Shown in pieces: positions 1 to 14,588 of a stretch of 64,000 bases of DNA. Positions within the stretch are counted from its first letter, which is position 1. Each line of letters opens with the position of its first letter. Below the pieces are notes generated by a model, which was not told where the DNA came from, did not search any database, and saw only the letters and a list, made by a program, of their open reading frames with translations. A program made the position numbers and the translations under genes. Origin of the DNA: Didymodactylos carnosus (taxonomy: Eukaryota; Rotifera; Eurotatoria; Philodinida; Philodinidae); the NCBI GenBank assembly GCA_905250885.1, contig CAJNOQ010000007.1, positions 1 through 64,000 on the forward strand, read 5' to 3'.

Positions 1-1403
1 TCAATTATCTTCTGACATGCCCACTGTTCATGTTTCAAAAATATTTCGCAATGGTAAAATATTTAACTCAATTCCATATGTCCCTATAATCGCTTGAAAA
101 TGTTTGAATAGTACGAGTTGTTAAAAAGAAAGTAAAGTTGACAAATGGGCTTTATATATAATAAATCTCTCATAGTAGGATAATTGCTTCTTCTTGTTTT
201 TCTTTCTCTCATATCCTACAATGTGTTCTGAAGTGTTTAAAAAAAAAATCATATGAAGATGTTTTTCTCTGTTTTTGAACGAAATACATCCGAGTTCCCT
301 TTAAAGATTTATTCTTAAACACTAAAAAATAAAAAATAAAAGACTAACAATTTTATTGTAAATACAAAAGTATTTGACTACTTAGTATAATAGAATGCTT
401 AAAATCATTACTGATGTTTTATATTCTAATATGTAAGAATCATCTTAGCAAATGAATATGGAGAGTATGATCACATACTAGAACTCTGTCTGTCTCTGTA
501 CGAGAGTATGATCTGTACTAGAGCCACATAAAAATATTTTTCTCTATTCTTTTTAAAAGTTGAACAAGTTACAATCTTTCTTGATTATATTTAAATTAAA
601 TTATTTTTTTTCAAACATAGTCTACTTCTTTTATGAAATGAATGATGATAAGTGAAATCAAAAAAGATTAGTATATTTCTATATAATTAAATTCTCTCGT
701 TGTTTGAAAATAATAAAAAATAAAATTTTTGTTTGTATATATAAAGTGGTCATATTAATCATCATCGTTTTATAGAAGAATATATTTCGATTAGTATTGC
801 TACTGCTGTCTTTTCTAGTCACACTTCAAAAATCGATGAACGATTTTATTTATGATCCATATTGTTTGAAATGTCAATATTCACTCAAGTATTATCATTT
901 ACATTTTTTTTCTTCTCAAAAAATATATTCCATTTTTTCTCTCTCTCTCTCATTGTATCAATTTAACCTGCCTAATGTATATATTATATACGATACATTC
1001 AGCCATATTTCAGGTGTACGTGTAGTTTGATGGTATCAACATAGAAAATAAGAGATATTCTGTGAAAAGAGCAATAGAGAAAGACGAAACTTAAAGTAAA
1101 ATAAGCATGATATGTAAGTGAGAGAAAGAAAGCAAAAAAAAAAGAAAAGAAAAACGAACAAAAATAAATAGATGAATATACACAGCACATATAATATTGT
1201 ATGAGATTTGTATGTCTGGTATATCTTCTTGTCAAAAAAGAAAAAAGAAAGAAAAATAAAACAAAGAAGAGAGAAAGAAAACTCCATAGCATTGTACTAG
1301 TCTTGAACAAATAGATATTTATTTAATTAATCAACAAAACAAAATAAAACATATTATTTTCGTGTTATATATTATCTAGTTCATAAGTCTAATTTTTTTA
1401 ATA
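1..1403. other. AT-rich upstream region, no gene seen
   Basis: No convincing coding sequence on either strand. The stretch is dominated by A and T runs, with a short CT-rich tract near 940-953. A TATA-like motif (TATATAAAG) lies near 736-744. It probably holds promoter and 5' UTR of first exon 1a, but no transcription start can be fixed from sequence alone. Confidence 0.5.
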
Positions 1404-1887
1404 ATGTTATCAAAAAAACGTAATCCATTTTCATTTCATTTTCTTCATTATCGTGACAATGATCGAAAACTTAAATTAACTCAAACTTCTCAAACACAAT
1501 CAACAGTTGATTTACAACAAAAATCTCAAGAAATTTTAGTTAAACCTAGTTGTCAATTATCTGGTAACCAATCACAATCATTATTAAAATTAACAACTAC
1601 CACAAAATCACCTCCATCCAATCGAAAAAATGAAAAATATCGAAATAAATTATTTTCATTGAAACATCATCATCATCACACATCACAATCAAATATAAAT
1701 CAAGATTCTTCAACGACAACGACACTTTCACCTTATTTACCCATGTGTATTAGTCGAGGATGGTTAAAAAAGCGTTTAAAACGACCACAATCATTAGATC
1801 TTGAACTTGTTAGTGCATTTCAACAAGACATTATACAACCGTCTAACAATAATGAGACAACGACAATAATAGAAAATAATAATAACG
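1404..1887 (+). CDS. SACS: Alternative first coding exon 1a of the sacsin-like gene
   Basis: This open exon encodes 161 residues plus one base. It starts MLSKKRNPFSFHF and ends in ...NNN before a donor (G|GTAATT). It is rich in Ser, Thr, Gln and Asn, carries a run of five His near its middle, and has a basic segment KKRLKRPQSLDLEL that includes an R-x-x-S site. No domain is recognised. The case for reality has three parts: a 163-codon open frame in about 25% GC DNA, an ATG start, and a donor leaving phase 1. That phase matches the acceptor at 14589, where the split codon becomes GAT. Exons 1b and 1c end in the same phase, so it would give one of three alternative N-termini. It could instead be the first exon of a gene whose other exons I missed. 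Confidence 0.6.
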
Positions 1888-4800
1888 GTAATTGAAATTA
1901 CTGTTAACCTTGTATCAATAATAATAATAAGTAACAAAAGGAAACCATTGAAAAATGAAGGTTAAAATATTTGATTTGTTATGAAGAACATGTCTATAGA
2001 TCTAGAATTTGATTTAGAGAGAAGAGAGGTAAGGCTAAATAGCCTTTTAAAGATTTGTTTGCCCTATAGTATCCACTTTTATTTATAATTCTACTTATTG
2101 AAATGTGAAAATATAAATTGCATCTCAATGCAAATGTACAGTAGTTTTATCGTAACCAAAACTTCTTTTTACATCAGATAAATTAGATGTAAAAATTTTC
2201 ATTGAAAATATTACTATTGTTGTTTGTATGTTGTTGACAGACAGTTCTTTAACTTGTGAATAATGGGGACATCCTTTTTTTTTCTAAGTATAAATAGTCT
2301 CGATAATATGTCGATGTTTATTGGATAATTATATGAAAAAGATGTTCTGTTTGATTGTAACAGTTATAGTAGTAGAAAAGAAAAAAAAAAAGAATGTCAA
2401 AGATGTTTTTCCCATTTATATTTTTTTCGTGATATTTTCCATCTATAAGTAATAAACTATATTGGGAATATGGTAGCTCATACATCTTATGTATGTCATT
2501 ATCCTTGTTGAAAGTAAACACATAAAATAGTTGTTGTTGTTGTTGTTGTTTAAAAAACGTTGGTGCTATGTTCTAGCATTTTTAGTAAATGGTATCACGT
2601 CTAGTTAAGAATTTCGAAGGTATGTAGTGATAATGAGATATTTTTTATTGATATAATGATGTAATGGAATATCTGATCTGTTTACTAATTATTTTATTCT
2701 TTTTTTTTTGTATAGACAATTTTTATAAAAATTTTCTAAGATTACGTTCACTTGATGTGACTAGTATCTCTTAGAGATTTACTAGAATAGTTTATTCTAC
2801 TAATTTAGACATAATACAAGCAGAAATTACTTGATAAAAACTAAATTATTTTCAACATATTAGCTCGTACCGAATCCCAATATGATTTATTTTTATGTAT
2901 TTTTCATATGTCTGACTAGATTATCATTGTCACTATTACTATTATTTCGATTAATATATTTGTTTTTGTTTTGTTTTGTTTAGGTAAGTGTATCAACGGA
3001 TTATAGGCGTGGCTTGTTTTGATAATGATGATACTAATTGACTGACTATGAAATTTTCAATTAAAATATATAAATATAATTAGACTGTTATTAAAATTCG
3101 TAAAAGTAATGTGAAAAATGAAATATGTTATTAAAAAGAGTTATAGTCTTTATTGTGGTGGTATGTATTGTAGCTTTATTTAATCTCAATAGTAGTGAAT
3201 GATATGATTGACAGGTCCTATACGTACACGACATTTTTTGTTACAACTTTAAAGAACAAAAATTCATTTGAAAAACATGCTGAAACTTGTCACACTACGA
3301 TGTCAGTGATTCTTGTCTGTGTATTATTTTGTGAATTTATGTAAACGTAAGTTATATGTAAAAGAAACAGACTTGTAGAAGTTGCCACTTTTATGATCGA
3401 AAATAAACAGATGATAGTGTAAGAACTGTAAATAAATTATCTATTCTGATTAAAAACAATAATAATTTATTGCCAAAAATTTTTAAACACATTGTGTTCC
3501 CTCTTTCTGAAGGTCAAAGTAAAAAAGATGAATTTCTATATTTTAATTTGACATGTTACTATTGAGAGTCAATATCCTCATCATAAATGAAGATCACTTC
3601 GCTTCTCAAGATTGTTTTCATGTAAAAATTAATGAAATTTTTTGAAAATTTTGTGATTCGGTCAAAATTTTTATGATTTTTCGAAACAGATTTTAGCAAA
3701 AATAGGCGAAAAATTTTGAATAATATCAACGTGTAAGAATGAGATATCGCTCAATTTTCGAAAACACTTTATTTTAAAGTTACAATCATTTGTCTGGAAA
3801 TTTTTCGAAATACGCTATCTTTCGTGATCACTTGACTACACCGAAGAAGAAAATGTCTTGGTAGTAGTTCAATTTGACTGATCGAGCTGACCTTTCTATC
3901 AGAAATAGAATATAAACGTGGATATCAAACAAATCTTTTCTGTGTGTAGAAATAATCCCTTCCTTTCAGAGAAAATTCTTTCCAGTAAACTAATGAGAGA
4001 AAATCATTGTGTCAAACAGCTAGTTATCTTATTTTTTGATCTTATAGAGGAATATTTATAAATTCAAAAAAATTCTGTAATATTATTGTCGATTTTATCT
4101 CTGGTAAAATGTTTAGTGTAATCAATCGATCAAATCGTTCTACTTGAAAAGCTAGTACAAGAAGCAGTCCATTCATTTTTCACTATTGCGACCCCTATAG
4201 AAAAGCACTAACGAAAGACGTGCCTAATGTAACTTCTTCAGTATTCCTCGATCCTCACTTATTCTAAAAAGGATTAGAATTCTGTGCTAAAGCATTCTTT
4301 TGAAGTGTTGAGGAAGGGGAGTCCCATTAATATTTGTTTGCGTTTGATAAATCAGGAGCGAAAGTAATAGTTATGTTTTGTACTCATTCTTACCCTTAAA
4401 CTTCGTCTCCTTGTTCAATAAAAATCTATAAAAAGAAGCCTTTAGTAAAAGTTACTTTTTTTTCTGCATATTGTATCTCACAAGATTGTTACGCATCTGA
4501 TGTACGAGAAAAAATGTTAACAATTCAACGATAGGAAAATGTGAGCTACAAGTTAGAAGTGAAGGTTAATATCAATGTCTATTATAAACTTTTGTTAGCA
4601 TATATTATATCTTCATAAGGCCACGTAAACACTGTTCGTTGGTATAGTGATGTTTAATTTTCTCTTTCTAATACACTAGATCATTCCTTAAATATATAGC
4701 TCTACTTCAGCTTTGAATATCCTAATAGATTCTAATTTTCTCTCCTTCAATGGATAACAAATTTTTTGTCAATAAGTTGTAATTTCATATTTTTCATTCT

Positions 4801-5395
4801 TCATAAACTGAAAAGTTCTGTATGTTTAAGTTGTTCTCCTTTTTAACATTTCACACAATCGTTAACATTTGTTTTAAAGAGAAAAAATAAATCATACTCT
4901 TGTTAAATGAGCGTTTGTTTTTAAGCATTGAAAAAAAGAAAACCGTTATTTTACCTTCATAAATAACTTTAACATCAAAGTAATAACTTTAATTGAATAC
5001 ACACACACACACACAATCGTATCCGATTGGAAACTCAACTTGTTGAATATTTTCTTTAGTTTTTATCAGATTCATGTGGTTTATGTACGTGTATATGAAC
5101 TGTACTAGACAATGATTATATGTTGATTTTTAAAATGAAGAAAAAAAATTTTTTCTTCTTCTATATGATGATGGTTTTTTTATTTTTAATGAATTTGTCC
5201 TAAAAATGAGATACGTAAAGAAGATGATCTAACTCTCTTGCAAATGAACAAATGTATTATTTAGATTACATAAGAGTTAATCATCTCGACTATGAGATGG
5301 GTTATGCTTAAATGATTATCCGATGATGCGTTTACAGCCTCTCTATATAAAGATGAAAGTTTTTTTTTTATTAAATAGAGTAAATTTATAAAAAA
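1888..5395. other. Intron between alternative first exons 1a and 1b
   Basis: No further coding exon seen. The stretch contains a (GTT)7 run at about 2530-2550 and an (AC)8 run at 4999-5014. The rest is AT-rich, and I see no terminal inverted repeats. Confidence 0.45.
5344..5351 (+). promoter_or_regulatory. TATA-like box before exon 1b
   Basis: TATATAAA lies 45-52 bp before the exon 1b ATG. This fits a separate promoter with a very short 5' UTR, but such words are common in DNA this AT-rich. Confidence 0.3.
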
Positions 5396-5576
5396 ATGCT
5401 GAAAAAGGGTAGTTTGAAACATAGATCAATTACTGATTTACAAAAATTTTCAAATACTTATCGTTCATCGTCATCATTAAAATATGTCAGTGCAATTATT
5501 TTACCAAAATTATCATGTAAAACATGTACAATGCGCTATACAAAACTAAGAGCACAAAGTCTAGTCAGTGGAATGG
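5396..5576 (+). CDS. SACS: Alternative first coding exon 1b of the sacsin-like gene
   Basis: The exon encodes 60 residues plus one base, beginning MLKKGSLKHRSITDLQKF and ending ...SLVSGM before the donor G|GTATGTAA. An in-frame TAA lies 15 bases before the ATG with no credible acceptor between, so this is a true 5' coding exon. Phase 1 and the terminal G match exons 1a and 1c and the acceptor at 14589. The peptide is basic and Ser-rich, with four cysteines-or-threonine-rich residues near SCKTCTMRY. Its motif LKHRSITDLQ loosely resembles LKRPQSLDLE of exon 1a: a basic patch, then Ser-Ile/Leu. No known domain. The short length makes chance occurrence more likely than for 1a or 1c. Confidence 0.55.
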
Positions 5577-7472
5577 GTATGTAACATCTAAACTGACGTA
5601 TTTTTTAGTGAGATAATCTTCTTAGAGATAGATAGAGTGCATGAACACAATAAGATTCATCGATGATCAATAGACAAAGTGTTTCCAAATGACTTTTTAA
5701 TGGAATCAGTGATATATACAAAGTGTGTGTAAGAATTTGGATGTGTGATAACGATGAAGAAAGCTAAAAGATAAGAAAGTAAAAATAAATGATTTATAGA
5801 TGTAAAATCGAGTATCAATTATCGTGAGGAAGAAGAAATAGATAGCTACATGCAGATATATTCATTTTCAGAGGATAGAATTATCTTTATCATAAAGGAT
5901 CATAATGATTCTCAGTATTTTTTAAAATTAAGTTTTAAAAGTTTATTCCAATACAATTCAAATCTTGGAAAAAAGTCAATTAAAAGTTTTTTTTGTATGG
6001 TATAATGTTTTTATGAGTGATACAACTCATGTCATAGTTAGTGTCGGCGTATCAATTATCATTCATTATTTAAACCTTTTTTCCATTAGATTTTATCACA
6101 TATTTTGATGCGTTTTTATTCTTTTCTTTTTTTATATTAATCTGATTAACATTAAGATAAAGATCTTTTAAGTTTTTGTAAAGAGAGGTGAGTTTTTTGT
6201 TTTGAGATTTGATAAATGTAAATGGTGAATACTTACATAAGGAATTGTTACATTTTGTCTAGTAGTTAATAAAAGAAATAAGAATAGTTTATTTGTCTTT
6301 AAGCTAATTTAATTAAATCTTTGTGTATGTGTGTCCGACAGATGACCAACTGCTGTTTATTTTAAGAATAAGTAAGTTATTATTGCGTATTTGTTATTTG
6401 AATATTAATTTATTTGTATGATGAAAAACAGACTCCCACATACATTCATCTATTTAATTATATAACATCTTACTCACACTTCTCTCTCTCTCTCTCTCTT
6501 TCCCTCTAGTAACAGCTTCATTATGTGATCAAGTGATGTTCGATTCAATAATACCGCAGGATTTTTCTTTTTGTTCTTTTTTTTTTCTCTCTATGATCCG
6601 CCTATTAGCAGACCACCTTTGTATTGAGTTTTTTTTTCCTTCTTTCTCTCCTTCTTGTCAATTTTTTTCTTTTTTACTAAACCATTTTTTCTCTCTCTCT
6701 CGCTTGCTCACTTGCTTTTTTCTTTTTTTTTGTCCATATATCGTTATATCAAATACACTTTCTTCTCTTTTATGTTTTTTTTTTTTTTTTTATGACCATG
6801 TACATAGTACACATACACACAAATATAAATTGATGATGCTATGATGTACAATCACTCTTCTTCCTCCTCTGTTCTTCTTCTACAACAAAAACCAAACGCC
6901 ATGTAACAATAATAAACGTTACAAAACGATTAGATGATGATCTAGTTAATTTACATGAAAAAAAAAAAACATTGATTTTAATTTTTTTTCTTTTTCGAAT
7001 AGTGTCCGTGTCAAATCGATTTTAATCGATTGATTTTAACACATATACATTTACTACTTTTTATTATTATTATTATTTTATCAATATCAACCTTCGTCGT
7101 TGTCGTGTCTTACCAGTATCAAAGATAGATAAATAACTTCTTCTTCTTCTTCTTTTTTTTCGTCTTACTTTGTGATTATATACTGTACACCGGCCGATAA
7201 ACAAGTAATAGAAATAAATGTAAAACCCTCGAGAGACGTTTCTCTCACGATAATAATAAAAAATAATAAAACAATATGTCAGAACAACGTTGTTATTATT
7301 GTTGTTGTATATAACTCTGTTTTTCCTCTCTTCTTCTTTTGTGTTCCTACTTCATCAAACTCTACAACATTTTTTTCCCTTCTTCATCTTCTTTAAGTTA
7401 TTTTTTAATATTTATTTTCAATTTATTAAATATGTTTTCTCTAAATAATTAAAAAAAAGAAATTTTTCTCAT
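5577..7472. other. Intron between alternative first exons 1b and 1c
   Basis: AT-rich with long pyrimidine tracts, including a (TC)n run at 6479-6500 and poly-T around 6770-6793. No coding exon is supported. The open frames seen here are Phe/Ser/Leu runs made by T/C-rich DNA. Confidence 0.45.
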
Positions 7473-7839
7473 ATGGATTCTCGTTATCGTTTTTCAACAC
7501 ATTTAACATCACCTCATCAAGATCTTGGTCAAACATATACGAGTCGTTATTATCATCGTCCTGTACTTTCAACTCCACATCATCGATTACCTCGATATTC
7601 AATGGCAACACCGTCTCCATCTCATTTATTCACCTATCAACATCAAATACCTCGACATCGTTTTCTCTCAGCATGGGATTTAGCACCAAATCCCACTATT
7701 TATTTATCAACACAGAGTATTGGACAACCAACTTCATCTACACATCATCATAATTCATCGTCAAATGTTCGAGATAATCAAAATTTACTATCGGGATTTC
7801 ATCAAAATCAGTCTCAACAACCATTGTTAACAAACAATG
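7473..7839 (+). CDS. SACS: Alternative first coding exon 1c of the sacsin-like gene
   Basis: The exon encodes 122 residues plus one base, starting MDSRYRFSTHLTSPHQDLGQ and ending ...LLTNN before the donor G|GTAAGT, a perfect-looking 5' splice site. An in-frame TAA lies 27 bases before the ATG with only A/T-rich sequence between, so translation starts here. The composition is rich in His, Ser, Thr, Tyr, Pro and Gln, and looks disordered. No domain or signal peptide is seen. It ends in phase 1 with a terminal G, like 1a and 1b, and fits the 14589 acceptor as a GAT codon. It is the nearest of the three to the shared body, 6.7 kb upstream. Confidence 0.62.
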
Positions 7840-9467
7840 GTAAGTGAACTAAAAATAATGAAAAGAAAACTCTTTTCTAAAATATAATATTATCAAAGTT
7901 AGAGTTAGTTTTAAATCTAATCAGAATGAGATCTTATCAAAATTTTTAGTTTAAAAAATAATTATAACTGAATATATAGATATATTTTAACTTTTATTCT
8001 TCATTTTCTTTTATTGCAAATATATAATGATACGGATTTATTTTGATGGTTTTCGATTGCAGAGGAGGATGAAGGTGTATTTAATTTCTATATAATTCAA
8101 TGAATGTCATTGAATAAAAGAGATAGATACATACATCTGTATGTATATCTATATTCATATATTGACTAAATATTTATTCCATTGAACACATACACACACA
8201 TATGCATATACTTCTATCGTACTTTTATTCAATTGAGTTCAAATCAAATCAAATCAAATCAATAAATATATAATCAATTGTATTTTAGATTTAGAATATA
8301 AACCCCATAATAATAAACGATGAGCTTTAGACTAGACCACCTATTGTTATTTTGTTGCATATTAAGATAAGAAAAGAAAAAAAAAATGGTTCATATGTAA
8401 TATTTATTTATATGTTCATCAGACATTATGACATTTAAAAACAACCACATAAAAATAAAATGAGAGAAAAGAAAAAAAACAGTAAGCACTAGAAAAAAAA
8501 CATAACAATAGGGTGCATTGATACTGTTCGTTTGATTAACCATAACTTCAAAGTTCTTAATCAATTTAGAATAGATTATAAAATCTATCAGACATTCAAT
8601 ATTTAACGTGTATTTTTTTTATTAACATAAGAATTTTAAATATTTAAGTTATCTCTTTTTCTTCTTTTTTTTTTCTCAACAAAAAAGAAAAAAGAAACAA
8701 CCATTATTTGAATCCGTTTTTTATATTTTTTGTATCAATGAGATCAAACATGATACTATTTTAGTAATTGATTCTCTAAAAATGTAACTTATATTTAGAT
8801 CTAATTATTGAACTTGAACTAATAGTAAATAAAAAGATAATCTTTAGCCTTCAAATTTGTACGATGAGAAGAGGAAGGCAAAGTAAATGAGAAGTAGGTG
8901 GTCAATATGTACAAGAGAGTGATCATATTACACTTTTATGTGTAAATATATATATAAAAAAAAAAATTGTTTTATTGAAAAATATGAGAATAACGAGAGA
9001 AAAAACGTATTTATTTTATTGATTGATATTTTTATTTTATTTTTTTTTTTGACAAAACAGTCATAGACTAACGACCTGAAGTAGTAAAATATAGTTATGA
9101 GTTTGAGAGTGAAAAGAGAGATTAAAATAATGGTACATAATATGAAAACTTTCTTCAATTAGTTAGTGATTAAATAAAAATTAATTTGTCACATCAAATA
9201 AAAATGATGTGAGTTTTTTTTTTTTGTCTAATGTTAGAAAATTCTGTTATAAATGTTTCACTTTAAATTGTTTTGATATTTTTATAATTGATTTGAATAC
9301 CATCATTGATACAAATTGAAACTCTCTCACTTTTGTGTGTATGATATCAAAGAAAAAGAGATGTGTCGATTTATTTATTTTTTCGACCTCAGTGTCTTTT
9401 GTACTTAAGAAAGTTATGATGATGTTGCTATAAGGTGTAAACTTGTTTTTTTCAAAATATTTAAAGC

Positions 9468-9472
<5 letters not shown>

Positions 9473-9500
<28 letters not shown>
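9473..9500. repeat. (AG)14 microsatellite
   Basis: A perfect AG dinucleotide run within the long intron. Confidence 0.9.
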
Positions 9501-9505
<5 letters not shown>

Positions 9506-12075
9506 CTAATTTATCGATAATTCAATCATGTCTATTTGACTGTGTTTTCGTATATACGATCCATTAACATTTATATGTTTAGATACGGTAGTGAAATGTG
9601 TGATTGCAATATTAATTATTTAATATTTACCTTTTCCTGTTAGAATGTATGAATAACTTTTTTTTTGTGATTAACTGACACGACTATTATATGTGCAAAG
9701 AGAAAAGTAGATAAATGGTAAAAAACCTTTTAATTTTTTTTTACAGAGAACTAAATATATGCGTGAGAATTATGAATCAAATTATTTTTTTGTAGAAATT
9801 CTTCATTTTTTTCAAATTTTTAATTAGACATATTTAATTGAAATACCAAAATCGATACTCTTCTGAAGTGGAGCACAAAATGCATTCATTCTTATAACAG
9901 GTGTCTTTCTCAGTTTTTTTTTTTTTGTTAGACATTCACCTTGAATGGCGCGCAAGGTTCATTTGCGCTTAACTTTTCTTTTTCTTCTCATTCTTTCTTT
10001 CTTTTTTTTTTTGTGATAATAATGAAATTGCGCTCACTCACGTACATGTAAATAGATATAGATCAGCAATATATAAAAATATATATATATATATATGTGA
10101 TTGAGTATGCATAATGCATATATATGTCGACGTGCATATAAAGATTAGACAAAATGACTGTACAGGAAAATAATTGTCCTTGTCAAAATGTGTGTGTGTG
10201 TATGTACAACAAAACTATTTACTTTTATATGAGAGGAAAAGAGAGATCGAGCAACATTTTTCTCATTATATACTAAAAAAAAAAAAAAACAAAAAAAAAA
10301 AATTCTTTTCACTTTTAATCAAGGTCAAATAACAAAAATGGGTTTAGCTAAGTGAGACAAGGAGACTGTTCGTAGTCTACCTGTCTTCGCATTATAGAAG
10401 GACAGAATTAAATACGAGACATAGTGAAGAAAGAGTCCGATTTGGGTAAAGTTTTTGAACTTTTTGTGCTTTAAAAAACAAATCATTAATTCTCTTTTTC
10501 TCTCTAAAAAATATCAGATCTACTGGTTGTTCATTCAAGCACCGCTCGAAGATCAATGTCATATAACAAAAACTTTTTGATCTAACCTACAATATTTCAT
10601 TTTATCTTCTGCTTGCTTAAAGAAATGTCAATGAAATTTTATCTCTCTCAAGGTTGCATTAACATCTGATTGCCTTTAGTAACATCATCAATGGGTTTCT
10701 TTTAGTTTATATGTCAACAGAATAATGATAAATCATTGTCTTTTTCCTCTCTTTCTCTTCCTTTTTTATCCCAATAAGGTGTCGCTAGTTGACTATGATA
10801 TCGTTGCATTGAAGCGCCATCAAGAAAAAAAAAAATAGAGAACTGCCATTTTTTTTTTTCTTTTCAATTTAACCATAACCGTCTGTTGTAATGGTTTTCT
10901 ATGCTTGAACATGCTTTACATGACAAAATAACAACAACAAAAAAGACCTTATACAATCGGTATGAAATAAAGCAAGGTTCTACTATTATTTGATATAGAA
11001 AATAGCTAAAATATTTTTCTATCTCATGTCTGTTAATTATGCAAAACGTCATCTTTAATTGCTGACATTGAATAAATATGGCTCTAAATTAATTAAATTG
11101 TTAATTATAGTTAATATAAGCTTTATTTTCAAATAAAAGAATGACGAAAAGAAAGGACATTCGATCTTATGGATATAGATATATATATATGAACAAAAGA
11201 AAGAAGAAATATGCATTACATATCATTTTGTCTGCTCATTTCAAATAATTAATTATCATTGATTATTTCAAGACTGTCACTAATATTAGTCACTGACAGT
11301 GTCTACTCATTAACGAATTTCAATCATAACGGAGTTTTTTCTTGATATGAAGTTAACTATTTTTCTAATGAAAAGATAGAGAAATTAATAGTATTTTTTG
11401 TTCATTTATCAATTGGTAGATATTGAATTCCAACAATCTTTTTTTTATTTTTGATCTATTTTTGTGCAACCATTATGTCTTTATTCTACAAATTTACAAT
11501 AGTTTTTGTTTCTATTTTATAATGTCTGCTTTACGCTTGACATGTAGTACACTCTACTCATCTTACATACACATCCATACGCTTCTTGAGTATGTATCCT
11601 AGACAACAATCTAACCACACGTACAGCTGTCTCACTCAACTGCTGTTGCCGTCATTTATTTATGACGCAATTTTTTTTTTTTTTTTTCAAAGAGAGAAAG
11701 TGCAAATCTAATTACAGCGTGTGTGTAATGCATGATTGAACTGCATTTTGTTCTTTAAAGGACGTGCTAGTAATGGCGATGGTATTTTACTCGCAAATTT
11801 TAACAAGAAGAAGAAGAAGAAAAAAAAATTATTCGATGATTTTTTTATTTTGTATATTGTCTATTGTACGATTAGAGGACATGGAGTATATAAAATGCAA
11901 ACGTTTTTATTTCTTTTCTCCTTATTGTCGCATGTTGAACATCATATTCTACATAAAATGTGCATGCATGAATAGATGAAGAGTGTGAAAAAAAAACGAA
12001 GAAGTTTTTCTCGGTGGTCATTGACATACTGTGAACATCGAGTAATTGAATAGTAAAATATATATATACACAGTG

Positions 12076-12087
12076 ATAATAATAATG

Positions 12088-12119
<32 letters not shown>
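12076..12119. repeat. (ATA)n microsatellite
   Basis: A trinucleotide AAT/ATA run of about 44 bp with one or two interruptions. Confidence 0.85.
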
Positions 12120-12121
<2 letters not shown>

Positions 12122-14588
12122 TAAATATGTTCAACGAACGAATAAATCTATAAATGAATGAAATGTGAGGAAAAAATGCGTGAGAAGAAGATCAAATACA
12201 TTTTTTTTCTCTCTATTGACGAAGATAAATAAAGCAATAAAACTATGTGTCGTAGTACTCTCATTTAGCTAGACTATAAAAATTGCCTTTTTTTTTTCTT
12301 TTTTTTTTTTCTCTCTCTCTTTGCTCAACTACAAAAATATGAACTAAGACGTGGTATGTATAATTGTGATGTTACACTTTTGATATTTTAAATATATCCA
12401 TACAAAATTTTTTTTTAAGAAAAAAAAATAAACTGAAAAGAAATTTGAAGATACACACACACACACACACTCATTGATCGATTCAGATACTATTGACTTT
12501 GTTCTCTTACATTATTTTTTTACTCTTGAGATATTGAACAGTGTATTATTGGTATAAACATTATTTTTGCACTATGTAATGTTTCTTTCTTTTTCTCTTT
12601 CTCTCTCGTTTCTATGAGAGTGGTCGTTACTGCCGCCCTCTATTAGTCAATCTTATATTTAGATATCTAAATATTACTAAGATTTGTCTATTTTATTTGG
12701 ATCATATATATATATATATATCATACAGATTATTAACATTTTCTCGCCTGCTAAAAAAGCCGTTTGTCATCGATATTTTCACCTATGATTAATCGATGGT
12801 AATGGATATCGTATGTATGAGTATTTTTGATCGACATTTCGGTAAAAAGACGTAATAGTTAGAAAACGATAGACATTAATCATCTAGCAATTATTCTCAC
12901 TACAACCATCTATTTGATATATACCAAAAAAGAAAAACTTCTTTTTTTTTTTGAAACAAAAGTGGGAGAAATAGAAAAATGTGGGCATCAGCTGCTACAT
13001 TTATCTCTCATGTAATTTTTGTACGAATACAGCTGAATATATATATATATATAATCAAAATAAAAAAAAAATTAGAAATAGATCTTTAACTATTCTACCA
13101 TAGTGATTTTATACATTTTTATATTTGTTTTATTTTATATAAAAAAAAAAATTTTTGTTTTGTTTTTTTTGTCTTTAACTCAATCCCGTAATCATCAGCA
13201 AAACGAAAGTATTATTTTTGAATTACAAGTAAGTTTCAATTTGTCTTATTAATAAAATTAGAATAGAACCTTTAAAAAATTTGATTTAATATAATTTCGT
13301 CTCATAAGTAGACAATTTTTTTTTTTGTTTTTTCATCATTAATATCCCAGCAGACTTTAACAAACGATTGAAGTTTTTATAGTATGTTTTCGTGATGACT
13401 GATTCTCTGTATACCAATATGATTTCTTTTTTTTTGTGCGCGTGAAAAAAATACAACCTTAAATATGACATTTTAAAGCCACAAAAACAGAATAGAATAA
13501 AGCTTTTTCTTTTGCGAAAAAGGAAAAAAAATGTTGGACCAATAAAAAAACTAATGCAGTTAGAGAGATAGAGAAAAAAAAATAGACTATTGCATCGTAT
13601 TAATGACTTTTTTTTTTTTCAATTGATATAATCTTATCTTATGAACGATTCTCTTTTTCTTAAATTATTCTCGCCTCTTCAGATTAACATGAAATAATGC
13701 GATAGATGTTCACAATAAATAAGAAGTTCATATATGTGCAAGAGAAAAAAAAACTTGATGCTTTAATTTTACGAATACTCGGACAAATAATTAAATACAG
13801 TAAAGATGATATTTCTTTTATATCACATAGGCTTTTTTCTTCTTTTTTTTTTTTTTTGAGGAAGAAATTTAACAAAAAAAGAAAAAACAAAGAAAATGTA
13901 TCCATTTTTTTCTCTGTATTGTTGTCATTGTCATCAACTGATTTATTATCGATATGTGTACTCAAAAAATATACTTTATTTTATTTTATTTTATGTTTTT
14001 TGATTGATGTTACTTGTGTGTGTGTGTGTATCAAACATGAAAAAACATTATCTAATCTTTGTGTAAATGATTCGATGTCTAATAGGATTAGTTTCGAAGG
14101 GAAAGAAGAGAAGGAGACAATTCAAAACTTCGAACTTCGATACACATAATAAATACATAGTATGAACTGACCAACAATAGGAGAGTCAATCGATATTTGA
14201 ACGGTAAAAAAAGAAACTTTGATTGTCTTTCTTTTTTTTTTTGTTAAAAAAAAAAATGATGAATCAAGGCAATTCTAACTAGAGAATGATTATGAAATTT
14301 TAAAGTATAAATTAGACAAAAAAATAAAAATAAGTACATTCTTCATACGAACAGTTGAATATGATGAAAGAAATGAAGAAGAAGAAGAAAAAGAAGAAAA
14401 AATTAATAATAATAAATCGAGAAACATAATGAAAAAATAAGTATTTTTTTTTGTCAATATTTTTTGTTTGTTTTTCGAGTACTAAAATGGGTGAGAAGAA
14501 GAAATTAATCATTGTCATTATTCTAATTAATATTATGAGAAAAATGATGATTAGAAAATAATATTTTTTTATTTATTATTATGTTTAG

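Larger units (their letters stand above)
7840..14588. other. 6.7 kb intron of the sacsin-like gene
   Basis: This runs from the exon 1c donor to the shared acceptor at 14587-14588. It holds many simple repeats, including (AG)14 at 9473-9500, (AT)n at 10079-10096, an ATA/AAT run at 12076-12119, (AC)9 at 12453-12470, and (AT)n at 12704-12720 and 13036-13053. No sacsin-like, ATPase-like or other recognisable exon was found on either strand. That matters, because the missing sacsin N-terminal modules might have been expected here. Confidence 0.5.

Noticed and set aside
999-1310. Two overlapping minus-strand frames rich in Phe and Leu
   Set aside because: They arise from A/G-rich DNA. Composition is low-complexity, with no splice logic and no family resemblance.
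13684-14149. Overlapping plus- and minus-strand frames of 147 and 93 codons
   Set aside because: Both are Lys/Phe/Ser strings from homopolymers. Neither ends at a phase-1 donor that could join 14589, so they are not further first exons.
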